From Denitratimonas yunnanensis (SeqCode) (lineage in GTDB: Bacteria; Pseudomonadota; Gammaproteobacteria; Xanthomonadales; Xanthomonadaceae): a stretch of DNA of 64,000 nucleotides. The notes under the pieces were generated by a model that saw only the letters and a list, made by a program, of their open reading frames with translations, did not search any database and was not told the DNA's origin. The translations under genes were made by a program, and so were the position numbers. The stretch is taken from the NCBI GenBank assembly GCA_026410415.1, contig JAPMLR010000006.1, positions 2,135 to 66,134 of the forward strand, given 5' to 3'. Numbering within the stretch: position 1 is the stretch's first letter; every line of letters starts with the position of its first letter. This document shows positions 39,846 to 49,112 of this stretch, piece by piece.

Positions 39846-40844
39846 ATGACCACGCTTCCCGACACATTCTCCGCCTTCCGCATCCAGCAGGACGATGCCG
39901 GCCACCGCGCCGGTATCGAAACGTTGTCGCTGGAGGATCTCTCGCCCGGCGACGTGGTCATCCGCGCGACGTACTCCTCGGTCAACTACAAGGACGCACT
40001 GGCCGGCACGGGACGCGGCAAGATCCTGCGTCGCTTCCCGTTGGTCGGCGGCATCGATGTCGCCGGCACGGTGGTGTCGAGCGAGAACCCGGATTTCGCG
40101 CCGGGTGACGAAGTCATCGTCACCGGTTGCGGCCAGTCGGAAACGCGCGACGGCGGGTATGCCGGATTCGTTCGCGCCGCCGCCGACAGCGTCGTGCGAT
40201 TGCCCATCGGCCTGAGTTTGCGGGAGGCCATGATTCTGGGCACCGCCGGATTCACGGCAGCCTTGGCGTTGTTGCGGATGGAACGCCTCGGGCAACACCC
40301 CGAACAGGGACCGATCGTGGTCACCGGTGCGTCGGGCGGCGTCGGCACACTCGCCATCGACATCCTGACCCGTGCCGGCTACGAGGTACACGCCATCACC
40401 GGCAAGCTCGAGCAACTCGACTTCCTGACCATGCTCGGTGCTCGGCAGGTGATTTCACGCGAGAAGCTGTACTGGGGTCAGCGTCCGCTGGAAACGGTCC
40501 ATTGGGCCGGAGCACTGGATGGCGTGGGCGGCGAGATGCTCGAAGGCCTGACCCGCGTGATCGGCCCGGGCGGGGCCATCGCCTCCTACGGCATGGCCGG
40601 AGGCATAGAGCTGCACACCACGGTGATGCCCTTCATCCTGCGCGGCATCTCGCTGGTGGGGCTTTCGGCATCCAACACCTGCCGTGCCGATCGCGACACG
40701 GTGTGGGAACGGCTCGCGACCACGTGGCGTCCGGCTCATCTGGAAGCCATCTGTACCCGCGAAATCGATCTGGATACGCTTCCCCGGACATTCCAGACTC
40801 TGCTGGACGGGCAAGCGATGGGACGCACGGTCGTGCGACTTTGA
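39846..40844 (+). CDS. AcuI/YhdH-type acrylyl-CoA (quinone-like) reductase
   Basis: The 332-residue MDR protein lacks zinc ligands and has the YhdH pattern: YSSVNYKDALAGTGRGKI, RRFPLVGGIDVAGTVVSS, VTGASGGVGTLAIDIL and ITGKLEQLDFLTMLGA. Family members reduce acryloyl-CoA to propionyl-CoA with NADPH. AGGGA precedes ATG 39846. It follows lpd on the same strand by 113 bp but is probably separate. It might link to the nearby valine pathway, which makes methacrylyl- and propionyl-CoA; this is inference. Confidence 0.88.
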   Translation: MTTLPDTFSAFRIQQDDAGHRAGIETLSLEDLSPGDVVIRATYSSVNYKDALAGTGRGKILRRFPLVGGIDVAGTVVSSENPDFAPGDEVIVTGCGQSETRDGGYAGFVRAAADSVVRLPIGLSLREAMILGTAGFTAALALLRMERLGQHPEQGPIVVTGASGGVGTLAIDILTRAGYEVHAITGKLEQLDFLTMLGARQVISREKLYWGQRPLETVHWAGALDGVGGEMLEGLTRVIGPGGAIASYGMAGGIELHTTVMPFILRGISLVGLSASNTCRADRDTVWERLATTWRPAHLEAICTREIDLDTLPRTFQTLLDGQAMGRTVVRL

Positions 40845-41036
40845 TCGAACCACCAGATCAACTCTTTATAATCAGTCAGTTGAAAAAAAACCCTGTGGAA
40901 CAGCGCGTGGGCCGCAGGGCATACTTCGCAATTCCGCACCCTTACCCTTCAACCCGGCCCTGCAAGGCGCTAGAATCGGCCCTTCATCAGGGGGACGCCC
41001 GCAGTTCGGGGCGGCCGCAACACATTCGAGGGACCT

Positions 41037-41402
41037 ATGGCTCGTGTTCTGATCGTCGATGATTCACCTTCCCAACTGATGGGCATGAAGCTCATCATCG
41101 AACGCCTTGGGCATGAAACCCTTACTGCGGAAGATGGTGCGTTGGGCGTTGAAGCCGCCAAGCGCGAACTGCCGGACCTGATTCTCATGGATGTGGTGAT
41201 GCCCAATCTCAACGGGTTCCAGGCCACCCGCTCCATTTCCAAGAACCCGGAAACGGCACACATCCCCATCATCCTGGTCACCACCAAGGATCAGGAAACC
41301 GATCGCGTTTGGGGCATGCGGCAAGGTGCCAAGGCATACCTCACCAAGCCGGTCAACGAGGGCGCGCTGATCAAGCTGGTGAAGGAGCTGCTTCCAGCCT
41401 GA
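41037..41402 (+). CDS. Single-receiver response regulator, PilH/CheY-like
   Basis: The 121-residue protein is one receiver domain: VDDS acidic pair (Asp8, Asp9), acceptor Asp52 in LILMDVVMPNLNG, Thr in LVTTKDQ and Lys in YLTKPVNE. Close to PilH, which tunes type IV pilus motility. The 192-bp upstream gap has AT-rich patches, including TATAAT at 40867-40872 and TAGAAT at 40971-40976, and no gene. pilG and the chemosensory genes are not in the window. A terminator follows. Confidence 0.85.
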   Translation: MARVLIVDDSPSQLMGMKLIIERLGHETLTAEDGALGVEAAKRELPDLILMDVVMPNLNGFQATRSISKNPETAHIPIILVTTKDQETDRVWGMRQGAKAYLTKPVNEGALIKLVKELLPA

Positions 41403-41429
41403 TTGCAGCCATCCGGACTTTCGCGGCAT

Positions 41430-41466
41430 GAAAAAGACCGGCGCTGGTGGCGTCGGTCTTTTTTTC
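41430..41466 (+). terminator. Rho-independent terminator, possibly bidirectional
   Basis: AAAAAGACCGGCG pairs with CGTCGGTCTTTTT and is followed by T residues. It sits between convergent genes, the PilH-like gene and mmsB, and can serve both. Confidence 0.85.
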
Positions 41467-41475
41467 GAGCCCGGG

Positions 41476-42387
41476 TCAGGTGTTGCCGTCAGCGGTCAAG
41501 AGCTTCACCACGCTGGAAAAATCCAACCCACCGCGCCCGGCACGACTGTTCATCGCATAGAGATTGCGGGCCAGTTCGCCGAGCGGAATCGATGCACCCA
41601 CGCCCATCGCCGCTTCTGCAGCGAGCCCGAGATCCTTGAGCATCAGGTCGTTGCCGAATCCGCCGCTGTAACCGCGCGATGCAGGCGCGTTCTCCAGCAC
41701 GCCGGGCCACGGATTGCACACTTCGGTTGCCCAACTGCGGCTGGTACTCACCGCCATCATCTGCGACAACGCCGTCGCATCCAGCCCGTGCGACACGCCC
41801 AGCGCGATCGCCTCGCCGGTGGCCGCCATGATCACGCCCAGCGCCATGTTGTTGCACAGCTTGGCGACCTGGCCTGCGCCCGCAGCGCCCATGTGGAAAA
41901 TGTTTTTGCCCATCGCCGAAAGCACCGGACGGGCGCGCTCCAGCGCATCGGCATCACCGCCAACGATGAAGGTCAGCGTACCGGCTGCCGCACCCGCCGT
42001 ACCGCCGGAAACCGGCGCATCGATCATCGCCAGCCCGCGCGCGGCCGCCGCTTCAGCCACCTTGCGCGCCGTGGCCGGTGCGATGGTGCTGCTGTCGATC
42101 ACCAATGCGCCCGGCGCGATCGCGCCAAGGATGCCGTTGTCGCCCAGATACACGCCTTCGACGTGACGGCTGGCCGGCAACATCGTGATCACCACCTGCG
42201 CACCTTTCACCGCGTCCACGGCACTGGCGGCGGAGACGGCGCCCGCTGCCACCGCAGCTTCCAGCGCCGATGGGACAAGATCGAACACGCTGACGGGATA
42301 GCCGGCCTTGACCAGATTGGCGGCCATCGGCCCGCCCATGTGGCCAAGTCCGATGAACGCGATGGCTGGATGCGATGTGGTGCTCAT
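41476..42387 (-). CDS. mmsB: 3-hydroxyisobutyrate dehydrogenase
   Basis: Oxidises 3-hydroxyisobutyrate to methylmalonate semialdehyde in valine breakdown. The 303-residue protein has the NAD fold FIGLGHMGGPMAANLVKAG, substrate motif DAPVSGGTAGAAAGTL, catalytic Lys in GAGQVAKLCNNM, and the C-terminal KDLGLA region. AAGGAA precedes ATG 42387. Last gene of the valine operon. Confidence 0.95.
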   Translation of the reverse strand: MSTTSHPAIAFIGLGHMGGPMAANLVKAGYPVSVFDLVPSALEAAVAAGAVSAASAVDAVKGAQVVITMLPASRHVEGVYLGDNGILGAIAPGALVIDSSTIAPATARKVAEAAAARGLAMIDAPVSGGTAGAAAGTLTFIVGGDADALERARPVLSAMGKNIFHMGAAGAGQVAKLCNNMALGVIMAATGEAIALGVSHGLDATALSQMMAVSTSRSWATEVCNPWPGVLENAPASRGYSGGFGNDLMLKDLGLAAEAAMGVGASIPLGELARNLYAMNSRAGRGGLDFSSVVKLLTADGNT

Positions 42388-42423
42388 GTCGGTTCCTTCG
42401 TGATTTTTTTTCAGATTACGCCG

Positions 42424-43557
42424 CTATCGCAGCGGTGCGCGCTGCGGATCATCACGACCCAAGTCCGCGAGTGGGTGCGCCGAAGCCGGCCACGGCGCGG
42501 TGAAGAAGCGCTCGATGAAGGCCGCATCGGCTTCCTCCAACGTGGCCGGATTCCATTGCGGATTCTTGTCCTTGTCGATCAGCAGGGCGCGGATGCCCTC
42601 GGCGAAATCGCCATGCGCGGTGCAGGCCAGGGCGGCGATGAGTTCGAGCGCGAACACCTCGGCCAGCGACAACCGGCTGGCACGACGTTGCAATTCCCAC
42701 GACAAGCGGATCGCCGATGGACAGCCACGCGCCAGCGCCGCCTGCGCCTTCTGCCACCAAGGATCATCGAGTGCGGTTTGCGCGATGGCGGCGATGGCGG
42801 CTTCGAGCGACGCGCCGCCGCAGCAGGCATCGATCGTGGTGCGCAGCCGATGCAGCGAGCCTTCGGCAAGTTCGGTCAGCGCGAAACCGCGCAACAGCGC
42901 ATCGAGCGTGGCGGCATCGGCACCTGCTTCGCCGCGCCATGCCGTGGCGGCCAGCGCATCAAGCAATTCGTCGTGCCGTTCGCTGGCTACCGCGTGATCG
43001 GCGAAACCGGCGTACAGCGCATCGGCGGCATTGATGCTGGCACCGGTCAGTGCCAGGAAACGCCCGGTCGCGCCGGGCGCGCGCGACAGCATCCAGGTGC
43101 CGCCGACATCGGGAAACAGGCCGATGCCGATTTCCGGCATAGCCAGCCGCGAGGCTTCAGTGACGACGCGATGGCTGGCGCCGGCCATGAGGCCGATACC
43201 GCCGCCCATGACGATGCCATGGCCCCAACACAACACCGGCTTGGGATAAGCGTGGATGAGGTAATCGAGCCGATACTCGCGCGAAAAAAACGTCAGCGCC
43301 GCCGCCTGATCGGACGCGCACATGGCGCGATGCAGCGCATGCAGGTCGCCACCAGCACAGAACGCCTTGCCGCCCGCGCCTTGCAACACCACCAGTGCGA
43401 TGGCGTCGTCCTGCGCCCAGGCGTCGAGCCGTTCGGCGAGCAGATCGACCATCTCCAGCGACAGCCCATTGAGCGTGGCCGGCTGGTTCAGCGTGGCGAT
43501 GCCGATGCGTCGGCCACCGGCCGCGGCGCGTTCCTCGAACAATACCGACGCACTCAT
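42424..43557 (-). CDS. 3-hydroxyisobutyryl-CoA hydrolase (crotonase fold)
   Basis: The 377-residue protein has the crotonase oxyanion region FCAGGDLHALHRA and GGGIGLMAGASHRVV. The motif MPEIGIGLFPDVGGTWMLSR and the length beyond 350 residues are marks of 3-hydroxyisobutyryl-CoA hydrolase rather than a simple enoyl-CoA hydratase. It releases free 3-hydroxyisobutyrate for MmsB, whose gene is next. ATGA overlap with the acyl-CoA dehydrogenase gene upstream. Confidence 0.9.
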   Translation of the reverse strand: MSASVLFEERAAAGGRRIGIATLNQPATLNGLSLEMVDLLAERLDAWAQDDAIALVVLQGAGGKAFCAGGDLHALHRAMCASDQAAALTFFSREYRLDYLIHAYPKPVLCWGHGIVMGGGIGLMAGASHRVVTEASRLAMPEIGIGLFPDVGGTWMLSRAPGATGRFLALTGASINAADALYAGFADHAVASERHDELLDALAATAWRGEAGADAATLDALLRGFALTELAEGSLHRLRTTIDACCGGASLEAAIAAIAQTALDDPWWQKAQAALARGCPSAIRLSWELQRRASRLSLAEVFALELIAALACTAHGDFAEGIRALLIDKDKNPQWNPATLEEADAAFIERFFTAPWPASAHPLADLGRDDPQRAPLR

Positions 43558-44708
43558 CGCAACGCGGCCTCCGAACCGAGCAGGCGACGCGCGATGATCA
43601 TCCGCATCACTTCATTGGTGCCTTCCAGAATCCGGTGCACGCGCAAATCGCGCAGCAGGCGTTCAAGCGGGAACTCACGGGTGTAGCCGTAACCGCCGTG
43701 CAATTGCAGGGCTTCGTCCACGATGGAAAAACAGGTGTCAGTGGCGAACCGCTTGGCCATCGCACACCACGCCGTGGCATCGGCGCTGCCGGCATCCAGT
43801 CGCGCAGCAGCGGTATGCACCATCTGGCGCGCGGCAACGAGGTGGGTCGCCATGTCGGCGATGCGGAATTGCAGCGCCTGAAACTCGGCCAACGCCTTGC
43901 CGAACTGGCGACGTTCACCCAGGTACTTGCGCGCCTGATCCAGCGCCGCCTGCGCACCGCCGAGCGAACACGAGGCGATGTTGATGCGGCCGCCATCCAA
44001 GCCCTTCATCGCGAAGGTGAAGCCCTGGCCTTCTTCGCCCAGCAGATACTTCACCGGCACGCGCACGTTGTCGAAGGTGATGCCGCAGGTCGGCTGACTG
44101 TGCCAGCCCATCTTTTCTTCCTGCCGGCCATAGCTGATGCCCGGCGCATCCGCCGGCACCGCGAAAGCACTGATGCCCTTCGGGCCATCGACGCCGGTGC
44201 GTGCCATCACGATCAGCAGATCACTGAATCCGCCACCGGAAATGAAGGCCTTGCTGCCGCTGATGAGGTACGCATCGCCCTCGCGCACGGCGCGGGTTTT
44301 CAGCGACGCGGCATCCGAGCCGGAACCTGGCTCGGTCAGGCAATACGAACCGATCTTGCGGCCCGACGTGAGCGCCTCACCCCATTCGGCTTTCAACTCC
44401 GGCGTGCCCCACTGGCCCAGCATCCATGTCGCCATGTTGTGGATGGTGAAGTACGCGGCGGTGGACGGACAGGCGGTGGCCAGCTCCTCGAACACCACGG
44501 CGGCGGACAGGCGCGACACGTTCAATCCGCCAATGTCTTCAGGCGCATACAGGCCGCAGAAACCCAGCTCGCCACCGGCACCGATCACCTCCTTTGGGAA
44601 GTGATGTTCGGCATCCCACTGCGCCGCGAACGGCGCCATGCTGGCCGCCGCGAAATCACGCGCGGCGTCGCGGAAGGCTTGCTGCTCCTCGTTCAATTCC
44701 AAATCCAT
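43554..44708 (-). CDS. Acyl-CoA dehydrogenase, probably isobutyryl-CoA dehydrogenase
   Basis: The 384-residue flavoprotein has YCLTEPGSGSDAASLKTRA (FAD and substrate contact), GGRINIASCSLGGAQAALD, the QxFGxxL-type ERRQFGKALAEFQALQF, and the C-terminal LQLHGGYGYTREFPLERLLRDLRVHRILEGTNEVMR. The general family does not fix the substrate; the setting with mmsA, mmsB and the hydrolase points to isobutyryl-CoA. It starts 12 bp after the mmsA stop. Confidence 0.9.
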   Translation of the reverse strand: MDLELNEEQQAFRDAARDFAAASMAPFAAQWDAEHHFPKEVIGAGGELGFCGLYAPEDIGGLNVSRLSAAVVFEELATACPSTAAYFTIHNMATWMLGQWGTPELKAEWGEALTSGRKIGSYCLTEPGSGSDAASLKTRAVREGDAYLISGSKAFISGGGFSDLLIVMARTGVDGPKGISAFAVPADAPGISYGRQEEKMGWHSQPTCGITFDNVRVPVKYLLGEEGQGFTFAMKGLDGGRINIASCSLGGAQAALDQARKYLGERRQFGKALAEFQALQFRIADMATHLVAARQMVHTAAARLDAGSADATAWCAMAKRFATDTCFSIVDEALQLHGGYGYTREFPLERLLRDLRVHRILEGTNEVMRMIIARRLLGSEAALR

Positions 44709-44720
44709 GACGTCACCGTC

Positions 44721-46244
44721 TCACTTCAGCGAAATGGTGGTGTTGACGCCATGCGACGCGGTTTCGTCATCGAACCAGCGCGCCGTGATCGTCTTGGTCT
44801 GGGTGTAGAACATGACTACCTGCTTGCCGTAAGGGCCCAGATCGCCGAGCTTGGAGGCACGCGACCCGGTGAACGAGAACAGCGGCACCGGCACCGGAAT
44901 CGGCACGTTGATGCCGACCTGGCCGACGTCGATGTCTTCCTGGAACTTGCGCGCCGCTGCACCGCTCTGGGTGAAGATCGCGGTGCCGTTGCCGTTCGGG
45001 TTGCTGTTGATCAGGTTGATCGCATCGTCCAGCGTGTCCACATCGAGAATGATCAGCACCGGCCCGAAGATTTCTTCGTCGTAGACGCGCATGCCGGGCT
45101 TCACGCCGGAGAAGATGGTCGGGCCGACGAAGTTGCCCTTCTCGTAACCGGCCACGTTCGGGTTGCGGCCATCCAGTTCCAGCTTCGCGCCGTCTTGCTC
45201 ACCGGTTCCGATCAACGATTCGATGCGGGCACGGGCCGCGCAGGAAATCACCGGCCCCACATCGGTGCCAGCCTCGGTGCCGGCATTGACCTTGAGGGTT
45301 TTGGCCTTCGCGACGATGTCCGCCACCCACTGTCGTGCTTCGCCCACCAACACCAAGGTGGAAGCGGCCATGCAACGCTGGCCGGCGGCACCGAAGGCCG
45401 CGCCGGCAATCGCGTTGAGGGTCTGCTCCTTGTTGGCATCGGGCAGCACCACGGCGTGGTTCTTCGCGCCCATCATGCATTGCACGCGCTTGCCGGCGAG
45501 CGAAGCGCGGTTGTAGACGTGCGTGCCCACTTTCGTCGAGCCGACAAACGACACCGCCTTGATCTCCGGGTGATCGCAGATCGCGTTCACCACGTCGGGG
45601 CCGCCGTGCACCACGTTCAACACGCCCTTCGGAATGCCCGCTTCCAGCGCCAGTTCGACGAGGCGCATCGTCACCATCGGATCCTGTTCGGAAGGCTTGA
45701 GCACGAAGGTATTGCCGGTGGCAATCGCCATCGGGAACATCCACAGCGGAATCATCGCGGGGAAGTTGAACGGGGTGATGCCGGCACACACACCGAGCGG
45801 TTGCAGCAGGGTGTACGTGTCCACGCCATTGGCGACGTTGTTGGCCAGCTCGCCCAATTGCAGATTGCCGATGGCGGCCGCGTGTTCCACCACTTCGAGG
45901 CCACGGAACACGTCGCCCTCGGCGTCAGGCAAGGTCTTGCCTTGTTCGGCGGTCAACAGCGCCGCGAGTTCTTTCATGTTCTCGCGGATCAGTTGCTGGT
46001 ACTTGAGGAAGATGCGGGCGCGGGTGCCGATCGGCGTCTTGCGCCAGGTCTTGAAGGCTTCACGCGCCGCCGTCACCGCCGCATCGACTTCGGCAGCCGT
46101 GGCGAAAGGAGCGCGTGCCAGCACTTCCTGCGTGGCGGGATTGACGACATCGCGCCATTCGCTGGTGCGCGACTCGACGAAGGCGCCATCGATCAGAAGC
46201 TTCACCGTCGGGATGGCCGCGGTGGCCTGGAGTTGTGCATTCAT
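44721..46244 (-). CDS. mmsA: Methylmalonate-semialdehyde dehydrogenase (acylating)
   Basis: Converts methylmalonate semialdehyde to propionyl-CoA. The 507-residue aldehyde dehydrogenase has the family-specific [35 protein letters not shown] and catalytic Cys in [17 protein letters not shown], plus [16 protein letters not shown]. The start is ATG 46244 with AGGAA upstream; the open frame beyond runs towards aceK. First gene of the mmsA-acd-hydrolase-mmsB operon. Branched-chain ketoacid dehydrogenase genes, needed earlier in the pathway, are not in the window. Confidence 0.96.
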   Translation of the reverse strand: MNAQLQATAAIPTVKLLIDGAFVESRTSEWRDVVNPATQEVLARAPFATAAEVDAAVTAAREAFKTWRKTPIGTRARIFLKYQQLIRENMKELAALLTAEQGKTLPDAEGDVFRGLEVVEHAAAIGNLQLGELANNVANGVDTYTLLQPLGVCAGITPFNFPAMIPLWMFPMAIATGNTFVLKPSEQDPMVTMRLVELALEAGIPKGVLNVVHGGPDVVNAICDHPEIKAVSFVGSTKVGTHVYNRASLAGKRVQCMMGAKNHAVVLPDANKEQTLNAIAGAAFGAAGQRCMAASTLVLVGEARQWVADIVAKAKTLKVNAGTEAGTDVGPVISCAARARIESLIGTGEQDGAKLELDGRNPNVAGYEKGNFVGPTIFSGVKPGMRVYDEEIFGPVLIILDVDTLDDAINLINSNPNGNGTAIFTQSGAAARKFQEDIDVGQVGINVPIPVPVPLFSFTGSRASKLGDLGPYGKQVVMFYTQTKTITARWFDDETASHGVNTTISLK

Positions 46245-46404
46245 GAGCTGGATTCCTGCAAGGGTCGGGAGCGTCCGGCGAAGGCCGCTGGCTCCGGAAA
46301 AGTGGCCAAAGTCTAGCAGCGGCGTGGCGCGCCGATCACGCCGTAGTGCGTCATGCAGGGCCGTACGGTCTACCATGCGCCCGTGGCTTTTTCCGGAGCG
46401 GACG

Positions 46405-48117
46405 ATGCAGGTACTGGCCAGCGGCGTGGCGACACGGATACGCGATGGTTTTTCCGATTACCACGCGCGTTTCGCCGCGATCACGCGGCGTGCGAAACCG
46501 CGTTTCGAAGCGCGCGATGTTTCCGGAATGCGGGCCGATCTGGTCGAACGCATCGAGCTCTACGACATCTGCATCGACCAGATGCAGCACTGGCTCGAAC
46601 ACGTGCTGGGCGAGCGCGCACAGGATCGCGCGCTGTGGGGCTGCATCCGCAATGCCTATGCGGAAGCCGTGACCGAGCTGCTCGACCGCGAGCTCTACAA
46701 GACCTTCTACAACACCCTAACCCGGCGCTTCTTCCGCACCCGTGGCGTGGATCCGGACATCGAGTTCGTCGCGCTCGACATCGAGCCGACGGATCAGATT
46801 TCCCATCCGGTTGCACGCCATAGCCACGCCGTTCCTGGCGATCTGGCAGCGGTATTTTTGCGCGTGCTGGCCGGCTACTCGTTCGATACGCCGTATGCAC
46901 ACCCCGGGCGCTGCGCCGAATCCATGGCCCGCACCGTGCACGAACGCTTCACCCATTGGGGCGATGCCGCGCCGCTGGTGCAGATCGAATTGCTGGAAAC
47001 GGTGTTCTACCGCGAGCAGCGCGCCTATCTGGTGGGCCGCGCTTTCGGGGAGTTCCGCCATACGCCGTTCACCATCGCGCTGGCCAACGGGCCGGACGGC
47101 ATCTTCGTCGATGCCCTGATCACCGACCGCGATCATCTCGCGCAATTGTTCGGTTTCACCCGCAGTTATTTTTTCGCCGATCTGCCCACGGTGGGTGATG
47201 CGGTGGTGTTCCTGCGCGCGTTGTTGCCACACAAACCGCTGGACGAGCTTTACACCGTGCTCGGGCGCGCCAAGCAGGGCAAGACCGAGCGTTACCGCGC
47301 CTTCTTCCGGCATCTGGCACAACGCCCGGACGAGCGTTTCGTGCATGCCGAAGGCGAGCGCGGCATGGTGATGCTGGTGTTCACCCTGCCGTCGTGGCCG
47401 TTGGTGTTCAAGCTGATCCGCGACAAGTTCGCCTACCCCAAGGAAATGGCGCGCGAGGAGGTGATGGAGAAGTACCGCATCGTGTCCCACCACGATCGCG
47501 CCGGGCGCCTCGTGGATGCGCAGGAATTCAAGTTCCTGCGTTTCTCGCGCGCCCAGTTCGCACCCGAGTTGCTGGAAGAACTGCTGGAAGGCTGCAAGGA
47601 GAGTGTCTATGCCGAGGGCGAGGACATCGTCATCGCGCATTGCTATGTCGAACGCCGGCTGCGACCGCTCAACCTGTATCTGAAGGAAGTATCGCCACAG
47701 GACGCATTGCGCGCCGTGCTCGATTACGGCCAGGCGATTCGCGATCTGGCGCGCAGCGATATTTTTCCGGGCGACCTGTTGCTCAAGAACTTCGGCGTCA
47801 CCCGCAATCGCCGCGCGATTTTCTACGACTACGACGAACTGTGCCTGGTGCGCGACTGCCGTTTCAAACGCCTGCCCAAGGCACGCACCGACGACGAAGA
47901 AATGCATCACGGCGCGTGGTACTACGTCGACCCGGCCGATGTGTTTCCCGAGCAGTTCCCGCAGTTCCTCGGCCTCACCCATGAACAACGCGAGGCGCTG
48001 CTGGCCGAACACGGCGACATCTTCGACGTGGGCTGGTGGACGGCCTTGCAGGAATCGCTGCGGCGCGACGGCCCGGCGGACGTGACGCCCTACCCCGACA
48101 CTGCCCGGCTCAGGTGA
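46405..48117 (+). CDS. aceK: Isocitrate dehydrogenase kinase/phosphatase
   Basis: Bifunctional enzyme that phosphorylates or dephosphorylates isocitrate dehydrogenase and so sets flux between the TCA cycle and the glyoxylate shunt. The 570-residue protein has the nucleotide loop [37 protein letters not shown]-like [11 protein letters not shown] and [26 protein letters not shown] with the DYDE metal motif. ATG 46405 gives full length. aceB and aceA are not adjacent, unlike in enterobacteria. Divergent from mmsA over 160 bp. Confidence 0.96.
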   Translation: MQVLASGVATRIRDGFSDYHARFAAITRRAKPRFEARDVSGMRADLVERIELYDICIDQMQHWLEHVLGERAQDRALWGCIRNAYAEAVTELLDRELYKTFYNTLTRRFFRTRGVDPDIEFVALDIEPTDQISHPVARHSHAVPGDLAAVFLRVLAGYSFDTPYAHPGRCAESMARTVHERFTHWGDAAPLVQIELLETVFYREQRAYLVGRAFGEFRHTPFTIALANGPDGIFVDALITDRDHLAQLFGFTRSYFFADLPTVGDAVVFLRALLPHKPLDELYTVLGRAKQGKTERYRAFFRHLAQRPDERFVHAEGERGMVMLVFTLPSWPLVFKLIRDKFAYPKEMAREEVMEKYRIVSHHDRAGRLVDAQEFKFLRFSRAQFAPELLEELLEGCKESVYAEGEDIVIAHCYVERRLRPLNLYLKEVSPQDALRAVLDYGQAIRDLARSDIFPGDLLLKNFGVTRNRRAIFYDYDELCLVRDCRFKRLPKARTDDEEMHHGAWYYVDPADVFPEQFPQFLGLTHEQREALLAEHGDIFDVGWWTALQESLRRDGPADVTPYPDTARLR

Positions 48118-48173
48118 CGCCGATTGCCGGATACTCCATGCTTGGCACTCCCTTCCTGATCCCGGAGATACCG

Positions 48174-49070
48174 ATGCGCCACTCCACGACACTTCTCGCT
48201 CTGGCCTGCGCTGCCGTGCTTGCCGGTTGCCAACCCGCCTCGACACCGCAAAATGAGCACACCTCGACACCGGCTCCTGCTCCCGCACCGGTCGCCGAAC
48301 CCGCGGCTCCGGTCGTGGATGCCGCCCAGGAAACACACCAGCGCCTCGAGGCCATCGTTGCCGGCGAACACCGTTCTGACGCCGATCGGGCCCGCGATGC
48401 GTACCGCCATCCGGTCGAGACCCTGACTTTCTTCGGCGTGACGCCCGGCGCGACCGTCATCGAAATCACGCCCGGTGCCGGCTGGTATGCCGACATCCTC
48501 GCTCCCTTCCTGCGCGCCAATGGCACCTATGTCGCCGCGATCTGGGACGACACCCTGCCGGATCAGCCGGAATACTACGCCCGCCTCAACACCCGCCTGA
48601 ACGAGAAGTTCGCTGCTGCACCCGATGTCTACGGCGAACCGGAACTGCGTCGCTTCGATCCTTCCGCGCCGATCTTCGGCAAACCGGGCTCCGCCGACGT
48701 GGTGCTGACCTTCCGCAATGCCCACAACTGGATCGGCAACGGCACCGCGCCGGCGTTCTTCAGCGCATTCCACGAGGTGCTGAAGTCCGGCGGCATCCTC
48801 GGCGTGACCGACCACCGAGCCAAGGGCGATGCAGCCACCGATGGCAAGTCCGGCTACGTCACCGAAGAGCAGATCATCGGCCTGGCCATCGGTGCCGGCT
48901 TCCGTCTCGTGGAACGCAGCGAGATCAACGCCAATCCGAACGACACCGCCGATCACCCGCGTGGCGTCTGGACGCTGCCGCCCAACTTCGCGCTCGGTGA
49001 CGAGGACCGCGAGAAGTACGCCGCCATCGGCGAATCGGATCGCATGACGCTGAAGTTCGTGAAACCCTGA
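48174..49070 (+). CDS. Predicted lipoprotein with class I methyltransferase fold
   Basis: The 298-residue protein has a lipoprotein signal (LACAAVLAGC, lipid Cys19), then a Pro/Ala-rich linker to about residue 50. The globular part resembles a Rossmann methyltransferase: motif I VIEITPGAGWYADILAPFL, acidic AIWDD, VVLTFRNAHNW, and LKSGGILGVTDHRA. The export signal is at odds with a SAM-using enzyme because SAM is cytoplasmic; families of this kind are widely annotated as methyltransferases without proof. It follows aceK by 56 bp. A terminator-like hairpin comes next. Confidence 0.85.
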   Translation: MRHSTTLLALACAAVLAGCQPASTPQNEHTSTPAPAPAPVAEPAAPVVDAAQETHQRLEAIVAGEHRSDADRARDAYRHPVETLTFFGVTPGATVIEITPGAGWYADILAPFLRANGTYVAAIWDDTLPDQPEYYARLNTRLNEKFAAAPDVYGEPELRRFDPSAPIFGKPGSADVVLTFRNAHNWIGNGTAPAFFSAFHEVLKSGGILGVTDHRAKGDAATDGKSGYVTEEQIIGLAIGAGFRLVERSEINANPNDTADHPRGVWTLPPNFALGDEDREKYAAIGESDRMTLKFVKP

Positions 49071-49081
49071 CCCCCGTTCCG

Positions 49082-49108
49082 CCCTCTCCCGTGCATCGCG
49101 GGAGAGGG
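49082..49108. terminator. Hairpin between convergent genes, terminator or REP-like
   Basis: Perfect 10-bp arms CCCTCTCCCG/CGGGAGAGGG with a 7-base loop fill the 42-bp gap between the lipoprotein gene and the Mur ligase gene. No clear T-run on either strand. The sequence is of a kind often repeated between genes in this group of bacteria. Confidence 0.6.
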
Positions 49109-49112
49109 TGCG

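Noticed and set aside
43635..46316. 893-codon plus-strand frame opposite the valine operon
   Set aside because: Shadow of the acyl-CoA dehydrogenase and mmsA genes.
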